NCBI GenBank assembly: GCA_035582835.1
Contig: JAYKAV010001267.1
Coordinates: 548,804 to 612,803, forward strand
Direction of reading: 5' to 3'
Source of the DNA: Phoebastria nigripes
Taxonomy: Eukaryota > Chordata > Aves > Procellariiformes > Diomedeidae
Length of the DNA: 64,000 bases
Positions 11,301 to 23,460 of this stretch are shown here, in pieces (the first letter of the stretch is position 1; every line of letters starts with the position of its first letter). The position numbers and the translations under genes are program-made. The notes under the pieces were generated by a model that saw nothing but the letters and a program-made list of their open reading frames with translations, made no database searches and was not told the DNA's origin.

Positions 11301-13957
11301 GTCCTTTTCTAGGTACTTTCAAACTACAAAGGGCCAGATATAAAGATGCTTTATCAAAGTTACTGATACTTAAGACAGGATTCTTGAATGGAGAATATCC
11401 TTACCCCAGTGCATTCACTCAATGAGAAAAGTCAGCCAGAACATCCGGAAGAAATAACAGTGGACATGAGATGTTAGTGGAATGAAGAATTTAGGACTGG
11501 GAGACAGACAACAGGAAAATTAAAATATTTCCTCAGTTTGAAAGTTTTGGTGTCTGGTGTAAACCCTTTTCCATCCACTCTCAGCAATCTTTAACAGGTG
11601 TGCTGCAAACTGGTCTTTTTTCACCTCCTGTGCCTGCTATAGATGTCCAAATTTCCAACAGTTACAGTGCAGCAATGCTTAAGAAGATATCACGGTTCTC
11701 CAGAAAAATTAGGAGAAGTAATTGTCACAGCATCTGAGGCTGTGGACACAAGCCCTCTTCTAACCTGTGTGCTGCCCCTCCCAGCTCATGCCCAACTGAT
11801 CGTTGGCACCCTGCTGGAGGTTACCCCCCATGTAGCTGTTAGCAGATACCCTTATGGGATCAATCCCTGACCCATCTCCATCAGAATGAGCTGAATTACT
11901 TAAACTATTTAATCCAGCTCATTTTACTGGGCTGGGGAGTATTCACACAAGCAACAACAAGCAGGTGGAGGTGGAAATCTCTTTAGCCAGTAGAGATGTT
12001 CTAGGAAGAGCACTTGTCTACAGTCTAAAGTACTAAATCTGAAGTAATACTTGTAAATGTTTTTATCTTTAGTGGCCAGCATTGTCACTATCCAGGAATT
12101 TTTATTATCCCTATCACCACAGCATCTGAGTCCCTCCTAGCTATTTACACCCAAAGCACTGATAGCCTTTCTTGTGCCAGCTTTCCTAGTCTGCAGGCAG
12201 GCACCCTGCCCGTCCACTGTGCCTGCCCCTCATGTTGCTGTGAGCAAGACCTGCATGGCCAACAGTAAATACCTCTGCAGGAATGTTCTGCAAATTAAGC
12301 AGGACGGGAGCTCCAGGATACAAGTTGCATTTGTATTAGTGGGAGCATAACAGAAAATGTATTTGATTCACCTAATTACAACATCCTTCACCCTTGTTTG
12401 CTGACTTACAATGTATCAGCCAGGAACTAGTAACACTGGGCGCATCTTGTAATATTGACTCTCTTCTCCAAGCTATTCTCTATCTATTCTCAGTTTTTCA
12501 GAGATTCAGTGGATTCAGATGGGAATTATATAAGTCCATCAGCAATTAAGGGAGGAAAAAAGTGCCTTGATGAGGAATCCAACCCCATCACTAATGAGTG
12601 TTTCTTCTGAAAGCCTGTGAGCCTTCTCAGGCAGAGCTGCCTTTGGGAGAGTGATTAGTGTCCTTTGATGGGCTAAGATCTTGAAACCACATGTTCTAGG
12701 AGGTAAGTTTCTCCCCGTGTTCTGACACAACTTTGATGATTTTTTTTTTTTTTTGAGAAGGACAGTTTTAAGCTATGTGGCCCCTATCACCTAGTCTTAT
12801 GGCTTCAAACATACATAAAAATTACCTGGAATTTCTTGCAAATGGTGCTTCACATCTTTTAACTTAAGGTTTCATAAGAATCAGATCAGTAAATAACTTT
12901 TGGATGAAAAGCAGGTGTCATTCAAATCTAGTAATCTGGAATTGTGTTTTCCTTGGGCTAACATTAACATATTCTGTTCTTGAATATGCTCCTCTCATTT
13001 CACTGTGTTGTTTTCAGTGCATTATAAAAGCACTTTTGCACTCCAGATTAAATTTAGAGGAAACCAACACTGTTCTTCAGTGTGAAATTTATGTGTTTGG
13101 TTGTTTAGGACTGTCTGTACTATGAAAGGAAACTTCCGTGTATGATGTGTATCAGTAAATTCATGCTTTGTGAACTGGGTATGTGCTAAGCCCCAGGTAT
13201 TAAAGAGCTTGTCTTCTGTAAAAAAAATGGAGTTCCGAGCTTTCAAAGAATACAGNGTTTCCTGCACCAAGTTAGATTTCCTCTATTGTATTTTATGTGA
13301 CAGTTCCATTAAAAGAATAGCAATGACAGTGTCTTTGCCACCATTGACTGATTATCAGGGAACAGAATGAAAGGAAAAAAAAACCCATATATGAAATATG
13401 TCAGTCATGTCAAAGACACCGCTAAGAGATATTGCAAATGCTATCCTTTCTGTAGGAAGTACTGCAAATTATATAAAATAGAACAAAATTATAGTTAACT
13501 TAGCCCAAAATAATTTATTTCAAATCATTGTTCTTTTTTATCCTATGATACGCTATGCTAAATTACCACCTCTTCCTTTATATTACCACTTCTCAGAAAT
13601 ATCCTTGCCAGTTGCAGTATCCATTTCTCCCTTATTTTAATTTCCCTCTTAGATATTCATGCAGCCATAGTCTCATAACCTTTTTACTAGGAAGACCCCT
13701 CTACTCCTGTTGATATCAAAAGGGAACAACATTGAGATACGAAGTTTCACTAGCTACTTCTTTAAAAGTTCTCTGTATCATTTTAGTTTACTATTGCCTT
13801 TTGGTTTGTATTTTTACAGGCACTGCCAGAAATGTACCACATTAAAGCTGACAGACTACTATCAACGCACTGTATTACAAGCAAATCTTCTTCATTGCTT
13901 TATCCACGTGATATGATATTACTTTGAGAAAAGGAATAAAGAAAAGAAAATAGCAAT
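8311..13957. other. Unique AT-rich non-coding DNA with homopolymer runs
   Basis: No gene or named repeat seen. Homopolymers include an A run at 9017-9029, an A run at 10025-10035 and a T run at 12740-12754. A 115-codon plus frame at 9211-9558 is Lys/Arg-rich with no recognisable domain, and I regard it as chance. Confidence 0.6.
12740..12754. repeat. Poly-T run (15 bases)
   Basis: An uninterrupted run of fifteen T residues. No retroelement body is recognisable on either side, so it is listed only as a simple repeat. Confidence 0.85.
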
Positions 13958-14203
13958 GAATCATAGAATCACAGAATAGTTTGGATTGGAAGGGACCTTT
14001 AAAGGTCATCTAGTCCAACCCCCTGCCATGGGCAGGGACATCTTCAACTAGATCAGGTTGCTCAGAGCCCCGTCCAACCTGACCTTGAATGTTTCCAGGG
14101 ATGGGGCATCTACCACCTCTCTGGGCAACCTGTTCCAGCGTTTTCCCCACCCTCATTGTAAAAAATTTCTTCCTTATATCTAGTCTAAATCTACCCTCTT
14201 TTT
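13958..14203 (-). mobile_element. Young CR1 LINE, 5'-truncated 3' end
   Basis: The left edge carries GAATCATAGAATCACAGAATAG, the reverse complement of the CR1 3' terminal octamer repeat (ATTCTATG)n. It is followed by the standard words GGAAGGGACC, TTTAAAGGTCATCTAGTCCA and GACCTTGAATGTTTCCAGGG. The element therefore lies on the minus strand with its 3' end at the low coordinate, and it is 5'-truncated at about 14203. It covers the 3' UTR and the last roughly 45 codons of ORF2. Against the copies at 38265 and 50059 it differs at only a small number of positions, so all three belong to one recently active subfamily. As is usual for CR1, I see no obvious target-site duplication. Confidence 0.97.
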
Positions 14204-17200
14204 TGTCCCCAAACAGTATGAAAGTACTAATTAATAAAAGCAAATTACCCCAGTAAAAATTACCGTAGCCCTCAGCATTGACTCTTCATGGGTTTGGGTT
14301 GAAATTCTCTTCATAGCAGCACAGATCATCTTTCTTAGTGTCACAGCTCATTTTCCAGCTCATCACATCATTAGTTGTGAGAGGATATATGATCTTCTCA
14401 TAATACTTCTGCCTGTATTGGCCTTTTAACAGAGCAATAAGCTCATTCACTAACAAAAAGGAGTAAAACAAGGCTGATGGCTCACTCTCTCTCTTCAGAG
14501 AATAATTTAAAAAGGTTCAAACTCTTCCTCAGTTTATGCAGCCAGAGCAGCTGTTAGAGATCTTCCAGAGTACCTGGAAAGGACCTTACTTCCTTGGGGG
14601 CTACAGCCTCATTCCAAAGCATGTATCAGCATCAAACTGGATTTTGAGACTGCTTGGCAACAAATATAACAGGTATTGCAGACAAATATTTTTCAAACAC
14701 TAAGCAACTGAGATGCTACAAATATTGAGCCAGGTCTTTCACTGCTCTCAAGAACCTAATTTTGCTCTTTATTAACTCAGAAGAGCAATTCTAGGCTCTA
14801 CTTCTGCAAGTGTCTTTCTTACAGGTTTATTTTGCACATACTTTATAAAAAAACCCTAATCTTAATGGTATTGTTGCAGTATCTGACATGAGTGCTCTAT
14901 TTTCCAAACTGGTAAGGATTTAATGCATTACAGGAAGGTAATTAATAAATCCTGTGACTCTACGAGTATACCGTGCACTTCTTCCTGTAATAAGAAGCTT
15001 AAATTCATTTTTTGTATTTATTGAGGAGCATTAATGAATGTGACTTCTTACGACATTTCCAGGAAAGGTGGAACAGAACAAAAAAAGGTCCATTCTCTGT
15101 AAACAGACATTAGTTCATAAATAGTTTCAACAAAGAGAACAGTTTGTCCATTCTTCTCCTGAGAAGTGGGTTGGAATTGTCACTGCTAACCTAATCCCTA
15201 CGGCTCAGTCCAACTGCCTTGCATCACAAAATGTGTCTGAAAATTCGGACAGTACCAAGCTGCCTGGTTGCTCTCTATATTTGAGCTGGAATATCAACAG
15301 AGGAAGCCACATTCAGGGAACTAGCTGAGACTTCTGGACCTCATGAAGCCCATGTGCAGGAAGGGATGAGGACAAAGAGCAGGACACCTTCAAGAAGCTC
15401 CAGAAAGCTCAGAAAAAATAGTCACATTTGAAAAATGTAGCTAAGTAGAGCACCATTTCAACTACTCAAGACAGGCAGAGCTATGAAAACTGTCACTGAC
15501 ATCTGACCCAACCGTGGACACAGAACTTCATGTATCATGTGCTCTTCGCAGCTTCCCCTTATACAGTGATGGCCTCTAAGGCTACGTTTGTTCTAGTACA
15601 GCAAACAGTGGCAGAGTTTGGTCTCTTGCCATGAAGGCAAGTGGCATGGTTTGACCATATCCACATTATTAAGCTTTCCTAGCTTCCCACAAGGGGCTTC
15701 ATCCACGCTGCCTGGGTGCAGAGCAAGTGCTGGCTGGTCTGCGCCTGACCCATGCTGGGGAGCATCCTAACAAGCTGGCAATAGAGACAACTGTGACCCT
15801 GTGCGTGAGCCCATGACCTCTCCCTGCTTAAGTCTAATATAGACATAGCCTGTGTGTAAGTTTACTCTGAGGTACTTTACTTCTGTGTATGCTTTCATTT
15901 ACTTCACTGGAATTAGCCAGGCAAATAAACTCACAGAGGCATAAAATTTTTTAGGATTATGACCTATGTGCGTCTTATAAACTGATGGTAGATTATAAGC
16001 AGTTAGCTCCCAGTGCCTCACAGTGTGTGGAAGACATCATGCACTTCGGTTTTTGTCAGTCCTCTTGCAGCTTGCCAGAGTTTTCAAATGTAACATTTTT
16101 TATGTCATTTAAACTTGGGAATGAATTTAAAGGAGTTAGGAGGAGGAATGAATTCTTTGCTGAAGAAAACGTAAATGGAAAAAATCATATAAAAAGAAAG
16201 AGATAAAGGATATCTAAATAGAGATGTAAGAGGAGAGAAAAAACATCTGGGAGGCTGACTATTCAGTGACTTCAATCCACATTAAATTGTCAGGCAATCA
16301 ATCACACTGTATAAAATTCATGAGGTTGGTAATTCCTTTCTATGCAACTACCCAACAGCATAGTTCATTAGTACAGTGTCAGTACCCTCCCCAACTATTA
16401 TCTGATTCACTTCATAGTCTATCTGAAATGTAATATCTGAGTTCAACTTGCACAAACCCTGCAAAAAGCTATTCAACCATTTTTACGTACACATAAACAG
16501 GTTAAAGCTGTGTTTTCTTGTTATGTTCTGTTCCTACAGCTCTTGTAGCAAATTAGTTTGCTGTGACCATTACTCTAATATTTGTACTATGGTTGCACTT
16601 AAAAATTCCTATCCAGATTGGGTTCAGTGGTGTTAGTAAACAAACAGAAGGCAAGAGAGTCCCTGAACCATAAGAATTTACAAGCCAAGGAGATGTGCCA
16701 GGAAAAGGGAAGAAGAGAGGAAGCACCATACTCATATTAAAATGAGTACTCAACTTAAAAGAACAAGAAATAACTTCCCTGACGGTCACAAACAAAATCA
16801 ATTCCAACGTCTAGATCCCAGTGTAGATCCCAGTTGCTGAAATCAAAAGCTACTTATGCAGCCATGGAATTAGTCCAAACGATGATACTGAAGTGAATAT
16901 TATGGACTTGTGCAGAAAGCACGTTTCAGACTGTGCTTCATAGGAAACCCAACTTTGAGAGTTATGATCAGGAATTAGGGAAGAGAATATAATACCTCTG
17001 AGGGGAAAAAATCATGCATGTGCCGTACAACTTTTCCCCACAGTTGAGCTCTGGCATGTTAATGCTGGTCATGCAGCATCAGCTGTGCTTCCCTGCACTG
17101 CACCTCTTCTGCAGAGACAGCATCTCACCCCCCTGCTGAGCTGCGAGCTGCGGCACAGGAGAGGTAGCACTGTGTCCCACTGTAAACCAGAATATACTCC

Positions 17201-20200
17201 ATATTCCCTCAGTCCCTCCATATACAGGCACACTGAATCCTCAGCACTGAAGCACTGGGCAAGAGCTGGGTCCAGGGAGGGCGAAGCAGGGAGCCTGAGC
17301 CATGCACTGCCTCCCCCCGCGGCGCTGTGCACCTGAGGATGGGAAGCACAGAGGCCCCAGCACTGTTGTCAGACTCCCTCCTGGATCCCAGGTAATAGCA
17401 GAGGGGAAGGGAGTGACAGAAGACAACAAAAAGAAGTGCTGCCAGATGGTTTATGGTATAAACCTCCCCCTTCTTTCATCTCCCAGACCTACAGTGCTGC
17501 TGGGAAAGGAGGGGGCAGGGAAGAAGATGAGGCTGTGGGTGGGAGACTCACTCAGAAGAGGCTGGAAACCACTGATGCAATGAATTCTTCTTAGTAACAA
17601 AGCATAAAAGAAAGATTATCTTCAGAAATCACTAAGCAAATAAATTTTGAATAGGGAAGAAATACAATAAATTCACAGACAATTCAACAGTAAGGGGAAA
17701 AGGTTTGTCAGACTTTTTTCTCATCAATCATTTGTCTGGCTTTGTTCAATACAGGCACTTCTGCAAATAGCATTTACTAATTATCTTTGGTCAGCAAGAT
17801 CAATCACACAGCCTTTGTCTTTTTCTAAGTCTGGCCCTGCAAATTCTCTTAATCTGCAAGTAATTTGAGAAATCCTAATTTTCTGTTATTAAAGCAAGTG
17901 CAATATCCCTGTANTATACTTTTTAGACTATAAGGGCTGATGCTTTCCATCAGAGGAATAATTTCAGTTCAAAAGTTGCAGATCTTGTTGTTGTTTCTAC
18001 ATTTCATTTTGTGACAGAAATGAGAGAAGCAAGCGTGCCCATTTGAAAGCTTTCCTCTGAAAAATTCAGGTTATAGAGAAAGTGAGGTCTCTGCATTAAA
18101 TTACACTTTCTTGTCCTTTTAAGGTAGGTCTTCCTACCCACTAAAGTGAGAAACAGGCTACTTTCCCACTTAGATAGGGATGGTTGTGTGGTTGTGCATG
18201 CACAAACATGCACAGTGTTACATCTCAGTTTTGTGTATTTTCCAAAAAGAGGATCTACAGCAGCACAGGCTCCCTCTCAGTGTGCTCTGCATCTGCCGTG
18301 GGCTGGCTGCAGCATAAGGGAGCCACCGCTGCTCCTGCCTCCAGCCTTCTTCAGGCTGAAGCCTGAAGTCCTGCCTGCAATAACAGAGCATGTGAACAGA
18401 GGAAGAAATTATTAAGCAGATTTCTGAAAAATGCATTTTGCAAAAAAAGCTGAAAGGCTTCACATTTGCTTCAGTGAAAGCCCCAAACAGGAAGATTTTA
18501 AAATCCTTGGCAGCAGTTCTGGTGCAAGGAAGCCAGTTGCCTGGTGGCAGGTCAGTCTGGTCCGAATCCCTGCTGGTGAGTGAGGTCGGAGGAGACGACA
18601 CACCCCACTCACCAAGCAAGCGACCTCATGGAGTTCCTCACCTCAGCTATGCTTACCTCTATCCCAAGAGCTGTGGGAAGTCTTATGCCCATTGCCTGCC
18701 ATTGGAGCCATCGTTTCTGCCAAGCTGTTCAAAACCCTTGTTGTGGCAGATGTACCAGGCTGTCACGTGCTGCGTTTCCTCACGGTTTGTCATCCAAGCA
18801 GCTGTGGAGTGTTTTGTTTGTGGGTTAAAATTAGGAGCCGTACGCTCGAGTGCCAGGGCTTTTTAAACACTGTATTTGTGTTTCCCGGGAGGTAAACGAG
18901 AAATACCCTCTTGAATCTCTCAGCTTATTGCAACTGGTGTGAGTGACATGCAGCAAAAGCCTGGGCTAGCATATGGCAAATATAGAAATCTCTTTAGACT
19001 TGAAGAGACTAAAATGTTTACTGCTCTGTTTTGTGAATAAATAACAGAATCAAGAGATCGATAAATGATTTCTGAAGGAAGCATGCAATGGTCCTGAAAG
19101 TGCCATGGTTAAGTGTGTTTCAGTGTCATTTTTCTTCTAGTCAAATGGTTTATTTATTAGAAGGCACCACAGCTACACCGGTCACTCATTTACCAGTGTC
19201 ATGCACTGACCGAGCTCCTTTATTGAGGTGCATTTCATCCTTTCAGCACTGCCAATAAACCCTAGTATATTCTTACCGTACCTGTCCATAGAAATCATCC
19301 CAGTTAAGTCCTCACTTTTCATAAGCGCTACTTGGGAGGTGACTGTATGACTATGTCAAAACAAGCTCCTTTAGTTTTAATCAGCTTCCCAGGCACAGAC
19401 TGGCAGGATGCTGCATGTCTATTTTGCCTATTTCTACAAATGCAGAAAAATCTTTAACATAGACATCGTGGGCAGCACTCTGAAATAATAAAGGGCATGG
19501 GTAAGATTCCTGCAAACCTTACACTGTAGCGGGATGTTTGACATTTCACTGAGTACTCAACTTTCTGACAGCCTCTAAGCCATGAATCAGTGCCAGCTGG
19601 GAGACCGTTCTGGGAAGTATCCATGCTACCTTTCTCTGTTCCTCCGCTCCTCCCTGTCATCCCCTGTGGGCTAGAAGAGTGCTAGGCTAGGTGAATCTTT
19701 GCTAATCCATGGTGGACCTTCAGTGCACACGTGAGTGAGACAGAAGCTGGCAGAGTTCTCCTGCGTCCTCTTACAGTGCCTTGTCCCCACTCCCACCGGT
19801 CACAGCTGCCTGTGCCGAATTTCATTCTACCAGCCATCAAGGTACTCGGCATGGATGCAGTCTGCACTCTGCATCCTTAGGCAGCCAGTACTTTCACAAA
19901 TCCCAGCCCAAATTATTTCTACAGCACACGCNCAAATGTTGCAACAGAGCAGAGAAATAAATCTACTTTTTCTTGTCCCAGAGAGCTCCAGAGCCACTTG
20001 GACATCCTTCCTCACTTAGGACTGTGCTTCAGGCTTCAGTGAACAGTCCCTTTTACTAACAAATTTGTTCATGTATGCCTGGCATAGTTAAAATTATCCT
20101 GAAGTGGCAGAATTTCTTATTTTATGGACAATCCCTCCGGTTCCTCTGGGATCAAAAAATGGATTCTTTTTTAAAAAATGTAACATAGAAGAGGAACGCA

Positions 20201-22260
20201 GTCCCCTACAGTGTGCAGTGTCAGAAAAGCATTAACTCCAAAGGGCATCTGTCTGCTCAGCACTCAATGCCATTTGCCTCAGCATTCTTGGAGCAAAGGC
20301 CTTACAGACAGGCTCTGCACAAAACGCTGCCCTGCTTCACTGAGACACAGAGGCTGGCAGGAACGCACCTAAAACAGACTACCTTGGATCCTGGCAGCTA
20401 TAGGACTGTGTCGGTTCAGAGTTCAGTGCAGGCTACAAAGCCCACCTTAAGCGGGGTGGCAGCTTCTCGCTGAGCACTTTGCTGGCACAGCAACCTGAGC
20501 AGCAGCAAGCACTCACTCTTTTATGTTGCTTTGGGGTCAGGGCCATTTACACAAGTTACAGTCACAGCAGCCACTGCAGTGTATATGTACATTTAGGGGT
20601 TGGCACCATCCAAAGTGAGTGGGTGGTATTCATCCCTTCCATACCCCTCTGTGGGGAACCACCTCTGAGCATGAGAGTTACAGTAACAAGTCATCCCTCT
20701 TAAGATGTAGTTGTCTCTTCAAAAATCACTTTGGCTTTCTGAGTCATCCTTTCCTCGTATGATTCTGACTCAGAGCAGGGGAAGTGTGAAATGTATCTGC
20801 TAAAATGCATTTTTTTTTCCTGAGGATAAGATGGAGAGTCCAGTCCCACAAAAACAGACTGATTTTTTTTTTCTTGAACTATTGATAAATGTTCAGAGGA
20901 AGGATCTGACTGAATGCCCTGGAAACAGAAGTAATCAGCTTTTCTGTATAAACTGATTTGCTAGCATCACACTGGAAGGGGTTTCAGTAATCAAGTGATA
21001 GCTTGCAGCTAAATATGACTTGATTAGATATATAATCTGGTCCAGATGAAGCTGGGAGCTCTCCCACTGTTTTATTCATGCAATTCCTACATGCAGACAT
21101 TGGGTCACTGATTCTGTATTCTGATGCAAAATGGCACAACAAAGACACAGCTTATAAAAAGTCAGCTACAGAAGACAGGTGTTAATCTTGATATTAAACA
21201 CTGATTTTCTGCAATGATTTGAAAGGCATAACATATGCATATGGGATACCTCAGATGAATGAGTCTCTAAGCATTGTGACAATTTTCCAGAGAAACAATT
21301 CCAGAAGGGATCTGACTCACCCACCCTGCTTGGCGCTATGGAAATATTTTTTAGATTTAGAGATGCAGCACAGCCTAGTTGTTAGGAAATGGTCCAGGGA
21401 TTCACTCTCATTGCTTCACATGAGGACATACCACAGTCTAGCCCTGAAGTTAGGTTGGTATGAATAAAAAAATCTCAGGGTCAAAGTCTGCCAGCCACCT
21501 TGCTCGCACCACCCACTTACAGGGAAACGTACAGATCAGGGTGAATTAATGTGACAGAATGGACCATAAATTAATTTCTGATGTACTAAAACGTTCTAGT
21601 GTAAACAAAAGTCTTCCAGGGACTCTGGCAAGGGCAAACTAGAGGCTATTTCTAAATGCAGTAGTCAGTAGTAGAGAGACATAGTTTGGCATTCTTGAAA
21701 CCTGATGCTTGAGTTTGTCTCCAAAACTTGCACAGCTAGAAGTTCAGGCCTGGTTCAAAGGAAAAGAACTTTTTCATCANCCTATGTAGGGTTGTTTAAG
21801 AACCTTTTCCTTGTCTCCCACATGATATATTCCTTCATACTACGTGCAGATCCTACTTGGATGGAGACAATAAAACCAAACAAACCATGAAATCTTGTGC
21901 AGTTCAAAAACATCTTTCCAGTATTATCCTGAACTTTGTGAGACATTATCACAGAACTGCTGCTCTGACACTGCAGGTATATATCTCTGGAGTAAAAGAC
22001 CGAAAACGTGTTTCCTGTGTCTCTTAAGTACCAAACACAGATTAGACGTTTCCTGGGAAATCAGAATATGAGTCAAATTCTGTCTTTGGATGCAATGCTG
22101 CAATCAAAGTAGTCATAGCAAAACAAAGAAGTAAGCAAATTTTTCAATCAAGTTTAAAGTGTGCATTATTTATTAGAAAATTTAAAATAGTAATTCAGTA
22201 ATCAATATATGTTAGTTTCTGCCATTCATGCAAATGAATGAAGAACTTACAGAGTCTTAG
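14204..22260. other. Unique non-coding DNA, no gene seen
   Basis: Eight kilobases without a recognisable gene or large repeat. A 12-base word is duplicated in tandem at 16811-16834 (TAGATCCCAGTG-type units). GC content rises slightly around 17.1-17.6 kb and 18.3-18.9 kb, where frames of 80-140 codons are open on both strands without any domain. Undetermined bases occur near 17914, 19932 and 21780. Confidence 0.55.
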
Positions 22261-22328
22261 TTCTACTGGCGTAAATAACTGACCCTCACTGGTGAAAAAA
22301 ATGCCTTTTACACCAGTGAGAACTTGCC
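22261..22328. repeat. Short fold-back (hairpin) element, sauropsid-type
   Basis: The two arms, TTCTACTGGCGTAAATAAC and TTTTACACCAGTGAGAA, are near-perfect reverse complements separated by about 30 bases. The arms match a small interspersed fold-back motif common in turtle and crocodile DNA (CTGGTGTAAAT ... TTTACACCAG). The motif is recalled from memory, and the family has no name I can give with certainty. A chance hairpin of this quality is possible but less likely. Confidence 0.5.
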
Positions 22329-22496
22329 AAAAGACCTGAGGATGCTCCAGCCTTCCAAATGGCACTGCCTGGAACAGCGTGAGCGCTCCAAGTCACGTGC
22401 CATACCCACCTAGCTGTGCTGTCCCATTTCCCCTTCCCTGTGTGTTCTCCATACTGAAGCTCCTGTGTTTTTAAACTGGGATTTAATGCAGGTTAT

Positions 22497-23460
22497 ATAA
22501 GAATAGCTGTACTGGGGCAAGAAGAAGATTTACTTAGTTCAATATCCTGTCTCTGGCCAAAAGTGAATGTCTAGCAAATAGTATAAAAAACCCCAGCAAG
22601 CACATGGTGGTAATTCATCAGAACGCTTTCCAGCCTTCAGGGGCTTCATGAGCCAGAAGTTGTGTCCTCAAATGTAATAGCTCTTCACGGATTTCTCTTG
22701 AATTTTGGTAAACTTGAAACATCCAGAACATCCTATGGCAAAACTACTCCACAGTTTAAATTTACATTGGGTGACGAACCATCTCCTCTTCTTTAATCTA
22801 AACCTATCGCATAAGCAAGAGATTCCTATCCATCCTCTTTATGGCACTTATTAGTTTATAGATTTCTGTTGTATTTTCCCTTCATTTGTCTGTTTTTGCA
22901 GACTGAAGAATCCTAACTTATTTGGTCCTTGCATGGAAGCCACTGCGTAATTTTGATCATTCTTGTGACCTGCCTCTGGATCTTTTCCAATGCCACTGTA
23001 TATTGTTGAGCTGGGGAGAGCAGTCTTCTGCACAGTATTCAAGGTACAGGTGATGCATGGATTTGTTTATACAATGGCATCACAATGTTTTTTTCTTTTT
23101 ATTCCTTTCTTAACAACTCTTAGCATTTTATTTGGGTTTTTTGGTGTTTGTTTTGGGTTTTTTTTTGATTGGTACTGAGCATCAAGCCGACATTTTCACA
23201 GAACTATGTACTACAGGCCCAAGAACTTGGCAAGAGACAGTTTTATCATGACTATATAGTAGTGACCACAGTGAGGTGCTGGAGGGTCTAGGGTTTCTCT
23301 GGGCCTCTTGAGTACAAATGAATACTTTCCACTTAGCAATGACATATACATGACTACAGTACATGTGGGTTGTTACATAAAGTGGGGAAAAATCTGAACA
23401 GACATGTATTTGTCTCACTTTGCCTTTGAAAATCATATCACATATATCTACTGTATATGG
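22497..23460 (-). mobile_element. Ancient CR1 LINE relic, long 3' portion
   Basis: The left end matches the old amniote CR1 3' UTR in reverse: AGAATAGCTGTACTGGGGCA, then AGTTCAATATCCTGTCTCTG (consensus ...AGCCCAGTATCCTGTCT...). Further right come CCACAGTTTAAATTTACATT with GGGTGACGA, GACCTGCCTCTGGATCTTTTCC and GCACAGTATTCAAGGTACAGG. ATGGATTTGTTTATACAATGGCATCACAATG and a final TCACTTTGCCTTTGAAAATC follow in the order expected for the coding region read backwards. Frame and length are badly degraded. The element is much more diverged than the young copies and probably dates from before the bird radiation. The right boundary is uncertain; after about 23215 the match is weaker. Confidence 0.8.

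Noticed and set aside
17069..17583. GC-rich stretch with several open frames on both strands and a CCCCGCGGCGC word
   Set aside because: CpG density is raised only very locally, and the frames on opposite strands mirror each other. No gene or island is supported.
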